A DNA stretch of 45,001 nt from Pseudoalteromonas sp. H71. Its GTDB lineage: Bacteria; Pseudomonadota; Gammaproteobacteria; Enterobacterales; Alteromonadaceae. The DNA lies in NCBI RefSeq assembly GCF_001468485.1, contig NZ_LODI01000006.1:53039-98039 (forward strand). Reading direction: 5' to 3'. Both the position numbers and the translations under genes were made by a program. The notes below the pieces were generated by a model, which saw only the letters and a list, made by a program, of their open reading frames with translations, searched no databases and was not told where the DNA came from. How positions within the stretch are numbered: the stretch's first letter is position 1; each line of letters opens with the position of its first letter. Positions 9,304-17,020 of this stretch are shown one piece after another.

Positions 9304-10653
9304 TTAAGCACCTGCTATTTGCATTTGCTCAATTAAAACAGAGCCAGTTTGAATACCACCTCTGCGCTCAATATCGCCACCAATAGCAGAAATACCTTTG
9401 AACATATCTTTTAAATTGCCGGCAATCGTAATTTCACTAACGGGATGTTGAATCTCTCCGTTTTCAACCCAAAAACCACCAGCACCGCGAGAGTAATCAC
9501 CTGTTACTGTGTTTACACCTTGCCCCATAAGCTCGGTAACTAACAAGCCGGTACCCATTGTTTTTAACACTGCTTTTAAATCGTTATGCGTTTGTTCTAC
9601 TAACCAATTATGAATTCCGCCTGCATGACCTGTAGGGGTCATGTTCATTTTACGCGCGGCGTAACTTGCTAATAAATAAGTTTGTAACTCACCACCTTGG
9701 ATTATTTCACGATCAACCGTTTTAACACCTTCGCTGTCAAACGGTGATGAAGCTAACCCTTTTAACATGTGTGGACGTTCAGCAATATTTACACAATGAC
9801 TAAATACGTGTGTTCCTAAACTATCGAGTAAAAAGCTCGACTTACGATAAAGTGCGCCACCACCAATCGCTGACACTAAATGGCCAAATAATGAGTTTGC
9901 AATATCAGCCCTAAATACAACAGGGACTTTCATTGTTCCTAATTTTTGGCTGTTTAGTTTAGCCAATGTTTCTGATGCAGCTTCAAGCCCGACTGCCGCA
10001 GCATCAGTTAAACCTGCTTGATCGCGGGCAACCGTGTATGCTGAATCGCGTTGCATTTGTTCGCCATCTTTACCAATCACCATGGTGCTGATACTGTGAC
10101 GAGTACGCGGAAAGCCAGCAATTAAACCATGGCTGTTTCCATAAACACGAAGCCCTTGATGCGATGAAAAACTGGCGCCATCAGAATTTACAATGCGTTC
10201 ATCAGCATTTAAAGCTGCTTGCTCGGCAGTATGGCAAAGCTCAATACCTTGTTCTGGGCTAACATCCCACGGATGGTATAAATCAAGATCTTGTGGATTA
10301 AACTCAAGTAGCTCTTTATCGGCAACCCCATTAAATGGATCGTCTGATGTGAACTTTGCAATATCAATGGCCTTTTCTACTACTGTGCGCAATGTTTTAG
10401 GATTTAAATCAGCCGTTGAGGCAGAGCCTTTATTATTGCCAACATAAACACTAATGCCCAGGCCACCATCTTGGTTAAACTCAATGGTTTCTACTTCACC
10501 CATTCGTGTACTCACCGATAAACCCGACGTGCTAGACATTGCAGCTTCAGCTGCTGTAGCTCCTAATTTTTTAGCATGTTCGAGTACTTCGGCTACCGCA
10601 TCTTTAACCTGCGATATTTGAGAATAAATTGGATCGTTTTGTTGGCTTTTCAT
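9304..10653 (-). CDS. pmbA: Metalloprotease PmbA/TldE
   Basis: 449 residues, usual for TldE/PmbA. With TldD it forms the protease that trims modified peptides such as microcin B17 and helps degrade CcdA; TldE itself lacks the zinc site. Recognisable segments are STRMGEVETIEFNQDGGLGISVYVG, the GNSHGLIAGFPRTRHS motif, DSEGVKTVDREIIQGGELQTYLL, and the C-terminal TVTGDYSRGAGGFWVENGEI / GNLKDMFKGI. No HExxH is seen, which fits TldE rather than TldD. It is divergent from darP/yjgA, the same arrangement as pmbA-yjgA in E. coli. dciA follows on the same strand after about 90 bases. Confidence 0.96.
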   Translation of the reverse strand: MKSQQNDPIYSQISQVKDAVAEVLEHAKKLGATAAEAAMSSTSGLSVSTRMGEVETIEFNQDGGLGISVYVGNNKGSASTADLNPKTLRTVVEKAIDIAKFTSDDPFNGVADKELLEFNPQDLDLYHPWDVSPEQGIELCHTAEQAALNADERIVNSDGASFSSHQGLRVYGNSHGLIAGFPRTRHSISTMVIGKDGEQMQRDSAYTVARDQAGLTDAAAVGLEAASETLAKLNSQKLGTMKVPVVFRADIANSLFGHLVSAIGGGALYRKSSFLLDSLGTHVFSHCVNIAERPHMLKGLASSPFDSEGVKTVDREIIQGGELQTYLLASYAARKMNMTPTGHAGGIHNWLVEQTHNDLKAVLKTMGTGLLVTELMGQGVNTVTGDYSRGAGGFWVENGEIQHPVSEITIAGNLKDMFKGISAIGGDIERRGGIQTGSVLIEQMQIAGA

Positions 10654-10760
10654 AAATTAAGTCCTGAGCCTTAGAGGCATAATGCATGCATTTCTTATAG
10701 TTAAATGCTAACACACTCACTGCACCACATCAGCTAATATTAATCACTAAAAGAATCGCG

Positions 10761-10766
10761 TATAAT
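10761..10766 (+). promoter_or_regulatory. -10 element of darP/yjgA
   Basis: A perfect TATAAT 32 bases ahead of the start codon, followed by a GC-rich segment. The -35 region is weak (TATTAA at 10738-10743). Confidence 0.5.
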
Positions 10767-10797
10767 GGCGCCAGTTATTTTTATTTAAGAGCACCCC

Positions 10798-11331
10798 ATG
10801 GCGAAGAAAAAAGGCAAGCCTGCTGAAATTGAAGAAGAAATTGAATACGTATCAAGAACAGAGCTCAAGCGCGAAGCGCAAGAGTTTCATCAGTTAGGTT
10901 CTGAAATTGCCAAAATGGGTAAAAAGCAGCGTGAGCGCCTACCATTAAATGACGATTTAAAAGAAGCAATGGTTGTTGCTGATAAAATTAGCAACAAAAG
11001 TGATGCATACCGCCGTCACTTAAATTACATCGCAAAAACGCTTCGCACAGTAGAAAACATTGAAGATATAAAAGCTATTATCGATGTAATGCTTAATAAA
11101 AATAACCAAGCTGAAGTATTGGTTAAAAAAATAGAGCAACTGCGCTCAGACTTAATAGAACAAGGCGACAGCCTGATAAACGAAACTATTGAGCAGTTCC
11201 CTTCGCTAGATCGTCAAAAAATGCGTCAATTAGTGCGCAATGCTGCAAAAGAAGTAAAAGCTGAAAAGCCAGGTAAAGGCTATAAAGAGCTTTTTCAGTA
11301 TTTAAAAGATGCGCATACTGTCACGTATTAA
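10798..11331 (+). CDS. darP: Ribosome-associated protein DarP/YjgA (DUF615)
   Basis: 177 residues, highly charged and helical, matching the DUF615 family. DarP/YjgA binds pre-50S particles and aids late large-subunit assembly. Family segments are SRTELKREAQEFHQLG near the start, LPLNDDLKEAMVVADKI, YRRHLNYIAKTLR, and LDRQKMRQLVRNAAKE near the end. The pairing with pmbA, divergent, is the same in E. coli and strengthens the call. It ends at a good terminator, so it is a single-gene unit. Confidence 0.95.
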   Translation: MAKKKGKPAEIEEEIEYVSRTELKREAQEFHQLGSEIAKMGKKQRERLPLNDDLKEAMVVADKISNKSDAYRRHLNYIAKTLRTVENIEDIKAIIDVMLNKNNQAEVLVKKIEQLRSDLIEQGDSLINETIEQFPSLDRQKMRQLVRNAAKEVKAEKPGKGYKELFQYLKDAHTVTY

Positions 11332-11351
11332 AGTGTAATACGTTGTGATTG

Positions 11352-11374
11352 AAAGGTGCTTTGGCACCTTTTTT
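11352..11374 (+). terminator. Terminator after darP
   Basis: AAAGGTGC / GCACCTTT stem with loop TTTG, followed by a T tract. Its last T residues run into the FNR-like site of hemN. Confidence 0.9.
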
Positions 11375-11386
11375 GTTATAGATCAA
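11373..11386 (+). promoter_or_regulatory. FNR-type operator upstream of hemN
   Basis: TTGTT-ATAG-ATCAA matches the FNR consensus TTGAT-N4-ATCAA at 9 of 10 positions. Its centre (11379.5) is 41.5 bases before the start point predicted from the TATAAT at 11409-11414, which is the standard distance for class II FNR activation. hemN is a typical FNR/Anr-controlled gene. Confidence 0.7.
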
Positions 11387-11408
11387 CATCCCCCCTCAGT
11401 TACTTTTT

Positions 11409-11414
11409 TATAAT
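11409..11414 (+). promoter_or_regulatory. hemN promoter -10
   Basis: Perfect TATAAT. The predicted start is near 11421, giving a 5' UTR of about 25 bases. The -35 region is overlapped by the FNR-type site, as in activator-dependent promoters. Confidence 0.65.
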
Positions 11415-11445
11415 CACGGCTCTACTTAAAACTCAGGTGTGCGTG

Positions 11446-12819
11446 ATGATAAAACTTCCTCAATGGGACCAAGCTCTCATTAATAAATACAATGTATCTG
11501 GTCCGCGGTATACATCCTATCCTACCGCTTTATCTCTGAGTGAAGGATACGATAAACACGATTTAATCAGCGCCGTAGAGTCATCTCAATCTCGTTCGCT
11601 TTCTTTATATATCCATATTCCATTTTGTAGTCAGCTTTGTTACTACTGTGGTTGTAATAAAATTATTACTCGCCACCAATCAAAAGCCGATACTTATATA
11701 GACTTTTTAGCAAAAGAAATTGCCGCACACGCACCTTTATTTAAGCACTACAGCGTTGAGCAACTGCATTTAGGTGGAGGTACCCCGACTTTTTTAACAC
11801 CCCAACAAATGAAGCGCTTAATTACGCTACTTGAACAGCATTTTAACTTTACCAGCACAACTGAGCGCGGTATTGAAGTCGACCCACGCTCGCTTGCTGA
11901 AAATATGCTGGTTGATTTAAGAATGCTTGGCTTTAACCGAGTGTCGTTTGGGATTCAAGACTTTAATGACGACGTGCAGCTTGCAGTTAATCGTCCTCAA
12001 CATGCAGATACCGTTAAACAGTTAATTACTCAGGCACGTGAATTGGGCTTTAAATCAATTAACGCCGATATGATTTACGGCTTACCACTGCAAACACCCG
12101 ACAGCTTTAAACAAACAATAGAGCAACTCATCGAGCTTAGCCCTGATCGTGTGTCGGTATTTAATTATGCTCACTTACCAGAGCGATTTGCCGCACAACG
12201 CAAAATTAAAGAGCATGACTTACCAGATGCGCACGATAAGCTAACTATGTTTAAAAATACCTTAGAGCAGATGACAAAAGCGGGTTATCAGTTTATTGGT
12301 ATGGATCACTTCGCGAAAGTAGACAACGAACTGGCTGTCGCACAAAATAAAGGCAAATTGCATCGAAATTTTCAAGGTTATACCACACATGGTAATTGTG
12401 ATTTATTAGGGTTAGGTGCATCGTCTATTTCACAAATTGGCACGGCTATTTTGCAAAATAAAAAAGAGCTGAAGCATTACTACCATAGTATTGAAACGCA
12501 AAGCGGCTGCGCACTTAGTAAAGGCATGCATTTAATTCATGATGATGTTATTCGAGCTGATGCTATTAAGCAGCTTATTTGTCAGTTTGAGCTAAATATA
12601 GATGAGTTTGCTAACAAGTATCATATTGAGTTTGATAGCTACTTTGCAGGCGCATTGACTTCACTTAAACCACTTATAGACGATAAAATGGTGATTATTG
12701 AAAACAACCACATACGTGTCACACCAAGGGGGAACTTATTTATTCGTATCATTTGCATGTGCTTTGATGCTCACTTACAAAATCAAATCAACGCAACGCG
12801 TTTTTCCAGGGTGATTTAA
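11446..12819 (+). CDS. hemN: Oxygen-independent coproporphyrinogen III dehydrogenase
   Basis: 457 residues from ATG 11446, the same length as E. coli HemN. This radical SAM enzyme converts coproporphyrinogen III to protoporphyrinogen IX without oxygen in heme synthesis. The 4Fe-4S motif is intact: C61, C65 and C68 in IPFCSQLCYYCGC, with C70 following. GPRYTSYPTA, LHLGGGTPTFL, INADMIYGLPLQT and the conserved C-terminus FSRVI are visible. The frame is open 30 codons upstream, but those codons span the terminator and promoter, and AGGTG precedes ATG 11446. Regulation by FNR is suggested by the upstream site. The neighbours yihI and engB match the E. coli hemN region. Confidence 0.97.
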   Translation: MIKLPQWDQALINKYNVSGPRYTSYPTALSLSEGYDKHDLISAVESSQSRSLSLYIHIPFCSQLCYYCGCNKIITRHQSKADTYIDFLAKEIAAHAPLFKHYSVEQLHLGGGTPTFLTPQQMKRLITLLEQHFNFTSTTERGIEVDPRSLAENMLVDLRMLGFNRVSFGIQDFNDDVQLAVNRPQHADTVKQLITQARELGFKSINADMIYGLPLQTPDSFKQTIEQLIELSPDRVSVFNYAHLPERFAAQRKIKEHDLPDAHDKLTMFKNTLEQMTKAGYQFIGMDHFAKVDNELAVAQNKGKLHRNFQGYTTHGNCDLLGLGASSISQIGTAILQNKKELKHYYHSIETQSGCALSKGMHLIHDDVIRADAIKQLICQFELNIDEFANKYHIEFDSYFAGALTSLKPLIDDKMVIIENNHIRVTPRGNLFIRIICMCFDAHLQNQINATRFSRVI

Positions 12820-12830
12820 TCCACTCATCA

Positions 12831-13000
12831 AATAATACCAATTCGCTTAATTAAGCGATCTATTTTGAGGCTGGAAAAACGTGTTGATAGCTAGGCAAAA
12901 AACTCGCTATTTAGTTGTTATAAATAAGAATTATTTACCGCATTTAACGACACGTTTAGCCCCGTAAAATGATTAAGTATTATTGCGGATTGGTATAATA
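12831..13000. repeat. MITE-like palindromic element, about 170 bp
   Basis: The ends are imperfect inverted repeats: AATAATACCAATTCGC at 12831-12846 and GCGGATTGGTATAATA at 12985-13000 match at 13 of 16 positions when one is reversed. A perfect 14-bp palindrome lies inside (12844-12857). No coding frame runs through it. Size, terminal inversion and lack of genes resemble the small non-autonomous repeats scattered in marine gammaproteobacterial genomes. No second full copy is present in this window, so the repeat status is inference. Confidence 0.5.
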
Positions 13001-13007
13001 TGGGCAC

Positions 13008-13036
13008 AAAAAAAGCATACCTAGGTATGCTTTTTT
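13008..13036. terminator. Bidirectional terminator, perfect palindrome
   Basis: GCATAC / GTATGC with loop CTAG, flanked by seven A and six T. It serves the minus-strand DUF2489 gene and can also stop read-through from hemN. Confidence 0.9.
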
Positions 13037-13053
13037 ATGTTTTTTACGCTACT

Positions 13054-13569
13054 TTAATTAAATACCACGTTTTCACTACCTGGGGCAGCTTTGAACTCAG
13101 AAATAATTTTAACGCAATCGGCCTTAATCTCATCACTGTAGCTTTCCTCTGCACGCCAGCGCGCAGTGTCTTGCTTAAAAATTTCTTTTTTAGAATATTT
13201 TTTACGTGCGTCGTGTGTCGGCATTTCTTTTACCACTTGGTACATTTTATAAATACCAGGATACTGTGTGGTTAAATCTCGTTCGTCTTCAAAACCGTAT
13301 TGCGACATAAGCACCCAAACGCGCAAACATCCCTCTGAAAACTCACACTGCTCTTCATTCATTGCACGTGCGATTAAATGAATACTGTCGGCAAGCTTAG
13401 CATTTCGCTTTAAACGAGACGCTGCAAGCTTTTGCTTTTGCTCAGCTTGTGTTTTAGCTATTAACTTTTTTTGCGCACTTAACTTATATAACAACTGACC
13501 CGCATAAAATGCCAAACCAGCTATAATGATAGCGCCTAAACATAAAGCCACGATAACTGCAGTACTCAT
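13054..13569 (-). CDS. DUF2489 membrane-anchored protein
   Basis: 171 residues. Residues about 4-25 (VIVALCLGAIIIAGLAFYAG) form one transmembrane segment; the rest is a soluble, charged domain facing the cytoplasm, beginning with a Lys/Gln-rich helix. The soluble part contains CEFSEGCLRVWVLMSQYG and YPGIYKMYQVVKEMPTHDARK, which match my memory of DUF2489. No biochemical function is known to me. It starts 13 bases after the yihI stop and so probably shares its transcript. A terminator follows the gene. Gene reality is high confidence; function is unknown. Confidence 0.85.
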   Translation of the reverse strand: MSTAVIVALCLGAIIIAGLAFYAGQLLYKLSAQKKLIAKTQAEQKQKLAASRLKRNAKLADSIHLIARAMNEEQCEFSEGCLRVWVLMSQYGFEDERDLTTQYPGIYKMYQVVKEMPTHDARKKYSKKEIFKQDTARWRAEESYSDEIKADCVKIISEFKAAPGSENVVFN

Positions 13570-13582
13570 TAAATACCCTTAA

Positions 13583-14176
13583 TTACTTATCTTCGTCTTC
13601 ATCATCGTCTAACCATTCACTGGCAAGATCATTTGATAAATACTGGTCGAAGTCTGAATTGCTCTCTTCGCCAAAAGCATCTTCATCATCAAACTCATCT
13701 TCGTCTTCAAGGCCTAATAACTTACATAGAACCTGATGACGAGCAATGCGGCTATTGAAGTACTTCGCATCTTTACCAGTCAGCATCTCACCGCCTTCAT
13801 GACGCTCCACTAACTTGAGTAAACGCACATCATTTTCAAGCTCTTCAAGCTCTTGCTCTGGCGAAAGCTCTGGTTGAATAACTTTCTTAAGTTCAACAGC
13901 TGGTTTTAAGTTACGTTTCATTTCTACTTTTGGTTCAGCAGCAACAGGCACTAAAGACACCGGCTTTTTACTACCAATGCGCTTATCTCTTGAACTTGAA
14001 TGCGATGCTTGGCTTTGTTCTTCAAGCAAATCTGGCGCATTACGCGAACCGGGCTTAGCACCTTTGGTTTTTTTAACACGCTGCTCTTTTAACGCACGCA
14101 TTTCTTTAAGCTTATCTTGGCTTAAGCGAACAGGTCCATTTGATGGGATTTTACGTGACTTTTTCTTTCTACTCAT
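13583..14176 (-). CDS. yihI: YihI, activator of Der GTPase
   Basis: 197 residues with the two-part YihI layout. The N-terminal half is strongly basic (MSRKKKSRK, then KEQRVKKTKGAKPGSRN and DKRIGSKKPVSL). The C-terminal half is helical, SPEQELEELENDVRLLKLVERHEGGE, then an acidic tail rich in Asp and Glu. YihI stimulates GTP hydrolysis by the ribosome-assembly GTPase Der/EngA and slows 50S maturation in E. coli. The closeness to hemN and engB matches E. coli. Upstream lie a structured repeat and the terminator of the csrC-like RNA gene. The N-terminus is unusually rich in Lys codons, as expected for the family. Confidence 0.92.
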   Translation of the reverse strand: MSRKKKSRKIPSNGPVRLSQDKLKEMRALKEQRVKKTKGAKPGSRNAPDLLEEQSQASHSSSRDKRIGSKKPVSLVPVAAEPKVEMKRNLKPAVELKKVIQPELSPEQELEELENDVRLLKLVERHEGGEMLTGKDAKYFNSRIARHQVLCKLLGLEDEDEFDDEDAFGEESNSDFDQYLSNDLASEWLDDDEDEDK

Positions 14177-14191
14177 ATCTTGATCATCTCA

Positions 14192-14276
14192 CTTAAGAGG
14201 TTTTGAGCGAGGCGCAAATTAATAGGCATCGCAATGCTGGCAAAGCCAGAAGAATTCAGTTTGCGCTTAAGAGGTT
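14192..14276. repeat. Direct and inverted repeat cluster in the yihI leader
   Basis: An 11-base direct repeat CTTAAGAGGTT occurs at 14192-14202 and 14266-14276. Between the copies, GCGCAAA (14212-14218) and TTTGCGC (14260-14266) pair and enclose two small hairpins, GCAT-cgca-ATGC (14226-14237) and CTGGC-aaa-GCCAG (14237-14249). This would fold as a three-way junction just upstream of the yihI start on the minus strand. The direct repeats could mark insertion of a small element. Confidence 0.6.
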
Positions 14277-14340
14277 GGGCTACTCTTTAAAATTACGCAC
14301 TAGCAAATTGCTAAACGGTGGGTATTGTAACAGGACAAAT

Positions 14341-14646
14341 AAAAAGGCGGTAGAGAAAACATCTCTACCGCCTACTAATCTGAGCGCCATTGAATGGACA
14401 CTTCTCCCTTCGACTTTTTAGTCTTTGTTATTTTTATTATTATCAGTCCGTATTGTTATTATTTTTACGTTCCTTGTTTCATTCCATTTTGTTTTTATTA
14501 TTAAACTTCCATGAGTTATTTTATTATTTTCGGTCATCCTGACTCTTTTGTAGTATTTCCTTTAGTAGCACTATCATTGTGCTATGTAGTCGTGCCGCGC
14601 TACTGTCCTTATAGCTGTTTCCATTTTTTTATTGTTTTTTGCGACA
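14341..14646 (-). ncRNA. csrC: CsrB/CsrC-like CsrA-sequestering small RNA
   Basis: This minus-strand transcript of about 300 nt has no credible ORF but carries nine GGA motifs, the core of CsrA/RsmA binding sites. The GGA complements on the plus strand start at 14405, 14447, 14471, 14483, 14508, 14537, 14558, 14606 and 14620. Several are AAGGA, CAGGA or ATGGA, separated by A-rich linkers; the one at 14537 is in a GTC-AGGAT-GAC hairpin loop, the preferred CsrA presentation. A 6-bp hairpin lies at 14566-14584. The RNA ends in an 11-bp terminator stem (14346-14356 with 14362-14372) followed by U5. In E. coli csrC lies between yihA (engB) and yihI, transcribed toward yihI; the same holds here apart from cytochrome c4 in between. 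Sequence identity to E. coli csrC is not evident by eye, so the name rests on architecture and synteny. Confidence 0.75.
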
Positions 14647-14652
14647 GGTGTT

Positions 14653-14680
14653 AATTTACTCGTTAATAATTTTGTTACAA
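14653..14680 (-). promoter_or_regulatory. Promoter of the csrC-like RNA
   Basis: On the minus strand TTGTAA (14675-14680) and TAAATT (14653-14658) are spaced by 16 bases, each matching the sigma-70 consensus at four of six positions. The predicted start is near 14646. Confidence 0.45.
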
Positions 14681-14686
14681 CTGGTT

Positions 14687-14704
14687 TATATCTTTTTTCT
14701 TACA
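14687..14704 (-). promoter_or_regulatory. Possible GacA/UvrY half-site upstream of the csrC-like RNA
   Basis: The GacA/UvrY box is TGTAAG-N6-CTTACA. Here the minus strand has an exact TGTAAG, six A, then GATATA, matching the right half at three of six. Its centre lies about 50 bases before the predicted start. UvrY/GacA drives csrB/csrC and rsm RNAs elsewhere, so the location makes sense, but half of the site is poor. Confidence 0.35.
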
Positions 14705-14843
14705 TTGCACCTATGTTCAAATAAAAGCCTATATAAATAACAATAACTTAACAAAAAAAAGACGTTTAAAATAAGACTTTTACCATACATTGGCATGGTC
14801 AATGTCTCACAAAGTAAAAGACAATATCGCCAATTTCAGACAT

Positions 14844-14870
14844 AAAAAAAGCAACCGAGGCTGCTTTTTT
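14844..14870 (-). terminator. Terminator after cytochrome c4
   Basis: Seven A, a GCAACC / GGCTGC stem with one mismatch and a tight loop, then six T. It separates cytochrome c4 from the downstream RNA gene on the same strand. Confidence 0.75.
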
Positions 14871-14914
14871 CATATTACACTGTAGTTGGTATCTAAATTT
14901 AGATAAATACGACT

Positions 14915-15547
14915 TTAGTGTAAACCACCTAAGTACTTAGAAAGCACTTCAATGTCTTTGTCTGTTAGCTTTTTAGCTATGTCACCCATCATACCGTTAA
15001 GGTCATTATTACGAGTACCATTACGAAACTTTTCAAGCTGAGACTTGATGTACTCTGGGTGCTGAAAAGATACTTTTGGAAACTTAGCTAACGATGAACC
15101 GTTACCACGAGGACCATGACATGAAGCACATGAAGGAATTCCTCGCTCTGCATCACCCGCTTTGTAAAGCATTGCGCCTACTTCAACGACGTCTTTAGGT
15201 GTTGAACCCTCTGACATGTTTAATGACGAAAAATAAGCTGACAGATCTTTCATGTCTTGTTCGCTTAATGGCATTGCCATTGCGCTCATAACAGGATCCA
15301 TACGGCCTTCTTTTCCGCCTGAAGTCATACCTAGTTTAAATTCCTGCAATTGCTTGAGGATATAATCTGGGTGTTGGCCTGCAATTTTAGGGTAAATATT
15401 AACCGGCGCATTGCCGTCTGGGCCGTGACATGCCGCACACGTTGCTGATTTTTGTTTACCTGCGTTTACATCGCCATCAAATGCTGTTGCGTTGCTTGCT
15501 GACAACGCACCAAGCAGTATTGTTAAAGATAGTGCTATTTTTTTCAT
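14915..15547 (-). CDS. Dihaem cytochrome c4
   Basis: 210 residues with a cleavable signal peptide (MKKIALSLTILLGALSASNA). Two haem-binding motifs are seen, CAACH at C37/C40/H41 and CASCH at C140/C143/H144, one per half of an internally duplicated protein. Each half repeats the pattern haem site - P.KIAGQHP / PKVSFQHP - QL.EF. Cytochrome c4 is a periplasmic electron carrier feeding terminal oxidases. It is divergent from engB across a 280-base gap. Cytochrome c4 near engB and polA is a common gammaproteobacterial arrangement. Confidence 0.94.
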   Translation of the reverse strand: MKKIALSLTILLGALSASNATAFDGDVNAGKQKSATCAACHGPDGNAPVNIYPKIAGQHPDYILKQLQEFKLGMTSGGKEGRMDPVMSAMAMPLSEQDMKDLSAYFSSLNMSEGSTPKDVVEVGAMLYKAGDAERGIPSCASCHGPRGNGSSLAKFPKVSFQHPEYIKSQLEKFRNGTRNNDLNGMMGDIAKKLTDKDIEVLSKYLGGLH

Positions 15548-15763
15548 GGTGAATTCTCTGTTCCCGACCCTGTATCATCTACAATCATGATGTTGCAATA
15601 CACATATTCTACACGATAATAAATTCTCTGGCACGTTTTCTACACATATTAAGCTTATAATTTACAGGGTTTTGACTAAGGTGAAGCTTTAATATGCTTT
15701 AAATGTACCACAGCCAGTGCTTTTAGGTACTCAAATACGCTTTTTAATACATACTTTATAGTA

Positions 15764-15798
15764 TAAAATACGCACCCTAAGTAAATTTGGTTTACTTA
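15764..15798 (+). promoter_or_regulatory. engB promoter region with 5'-end hairpin
   Basis: TAAAAT at 15764-15769, 17 bases after a weak TTTTTA, predicts a start near 15776. The first bases of the mRNA would then be a perfect 8-bp hairpin, TAAGTAAA (15778-15785) with TTTACTTA (15791-15798), which could protect the 5' end. The promoter call is tentative; the hairpin is clear. Confidence 0.45.
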
Positions 15799-15827
15799 AC
15801 GTTACTTTTAAAGTTTTAGGAGAGCCT

Positions 15828-16505
15828 GTGCTCAAATCTCGTATCAAATATAATACTGCGTCTTTCGTTACAAGCGCTCCAGACATCACTAAATTACCTG
15901 CTGATACGGGAATTGAAGTTGCGTTTGCGGGTCGTTCTAATGCAGGTAAATCAAGTGCGCTAAATGCATTAACCGATCAAAAATTAGCACGTACAAGTAA
16001 AACCCCTGGCCGAACTCAATTAATTAATACGTTTGAGTTAGCCGACGTTGACAACATGCGGTTAATAGATTTACCCGGTTACGGCTTTGCTAAAGTACCA
16101 ATTGAAATGAAAAAAAAGTGGCAAAAGTCACTAGGTGAATATCTTCAAAAGCGCCAAAGCTTAAAAGGGATTGTTGTTTTAATGGATATTCGTCATCCGT
16201 TAAAAGATTTAGACCGAGACTTAATTAACTGGGCAATAGGCAGTGAGATTCCTGTATTAGCCTTATTAACTAAAGCAGACAAACTAAAACAAGGTGCGCG
16301 CAAAGCCCAAGTACTTCAGGTACGACGTGAACTAAGCGCACTTGATGGCGATATTACTGTTCATGCTTTTTCGTCCTTAAAAGGCACTGGATTACCAGAA
16401 GTTGCGAAAAAACTAGACGAGTGGTTTTTAGGACCCGTGATCGCAGTACCGCCAGCAGACAAAGCATCTGACGAAAGTAGTTCAGACACCCGTACTGCAA
16501 GCTAA
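15828..16505 (+). CDS. engB: Ribosome biogenesis GTPase EngB/YihA/YsxC
   Basis: 225 residues. EngB is an essential small GTPase for late 50S assembly. All G motifs are visible: G1 GRSNAGKSS at residues 35-43, the switch I segment [15 protein letters not shown]3 DLPGYGFA, and G4 TKADK. I chose the GTG start at 15828, which follows AGGAG by six bases. Residues after about 205 are a short Ser/Asp-rich tail. The stop overlaps the stop of the convergent DUF1285 gene. polA and yihI nearby match the E. coli engB neighbourhood. Confidence 0.97.
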   Translation: MLKSRIKYNTASFVTSAPDITKLPADTGIEVAFAGRSNAGKSSALNALTDQKLARTSKTPGRTQLINTFELADVDNMRLIDLPGYGFAKVPIEMKKKWQKSLGEYLQKRQSLKGIVVLMDIRHPLKDLDRDLINWAIGSEIPVLALLTKADKLKQGARKAQVLQVRRELSALDGDITVHAFSSLKGTGLPEVAKKLDEWFLGPVIAVPPADKASDESSSDTRTAS

Positions 16506-17020
16506 GTTAAGTAAAACGCCTCACCCGAAGATCGAATAAAATAGCCGAGCTCATCAGACTTGGCTTTTTCAGCCCACTGATAAAATACACTTCTTGAAAT
16601 GCGTGCACTACAGCCAAAAGGTAAAATTAAATAAGGCACTTTAGCGCCTTTATAACTTTTTACCTGCAGAGGCTGCTGCTGACTAACAACCCACTGCCTG
16701 GCTAAATTATCAATACAACATAATGCCTCGCCTTCAGATGTCTGTTCTAAAAACCAGTCAACAATAATAAATGGCGCATCTACTACTGTAATTTTAATTT
16801 TTTCGATAGGTGTTTTTAAATAAAAATATTCATCTTCTTTGCACAACACAGAAGCAAACAACTTAACCATAGGCGCCCTTGTTATTTTACTACCACCGTA
16901 AAACCACTCACCTTGGTCGTTAATAACTATTGGCAACTCACCACAATGCGAGGGTTGCCAGCTATCAAAGGGCTTACTCTGCTCACTTAACTGTTTACTG
17001 AGCTCATTAAGCGAAATCAC
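16502..17020 (-). CDS. DUF1285 protein
   Basis: 172 residues matching the DUF1285 family, which has no assigned reaction that I know of. Family segments are [51 protein letters not shown] and [10 protein letters not shown] in the first half, and [21 protein letters not shown] near the end. It has no signal peptide or membrane segment. The start is GTG at 17020, overlapping the stop of the upstream YceI-like gene by four bases (GTGA), so translation is probably coupled. Its stop overlaps the engB stop head-on. I can say only that it is a soluble, conserved protein. Confidence 0.85.
   Translation of the reverse strand: MISLNELSKQLSEQSKPFDSWQPSHCGELPIVINDQGEWFYGGSKITRAPMVKLFASVLCKEDEYFYLKTPIEKIKITVVDAPFIIVDWFLEQTSEGEALCCIDNLARQWVVSQQQPLQVKSYKGAKVPYLILPFGCSARISRSVFYQWAEKAKSDELGYFIRSSGEAFYLT

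Noticed and set aside
14203..14421. 72-codon plus-strand frame starting with TTG
   Set aside because: It runs antisense through the structured yihI leader and the csrC-like terminator, has no ribosome site and looks like chance coding in a repeat.
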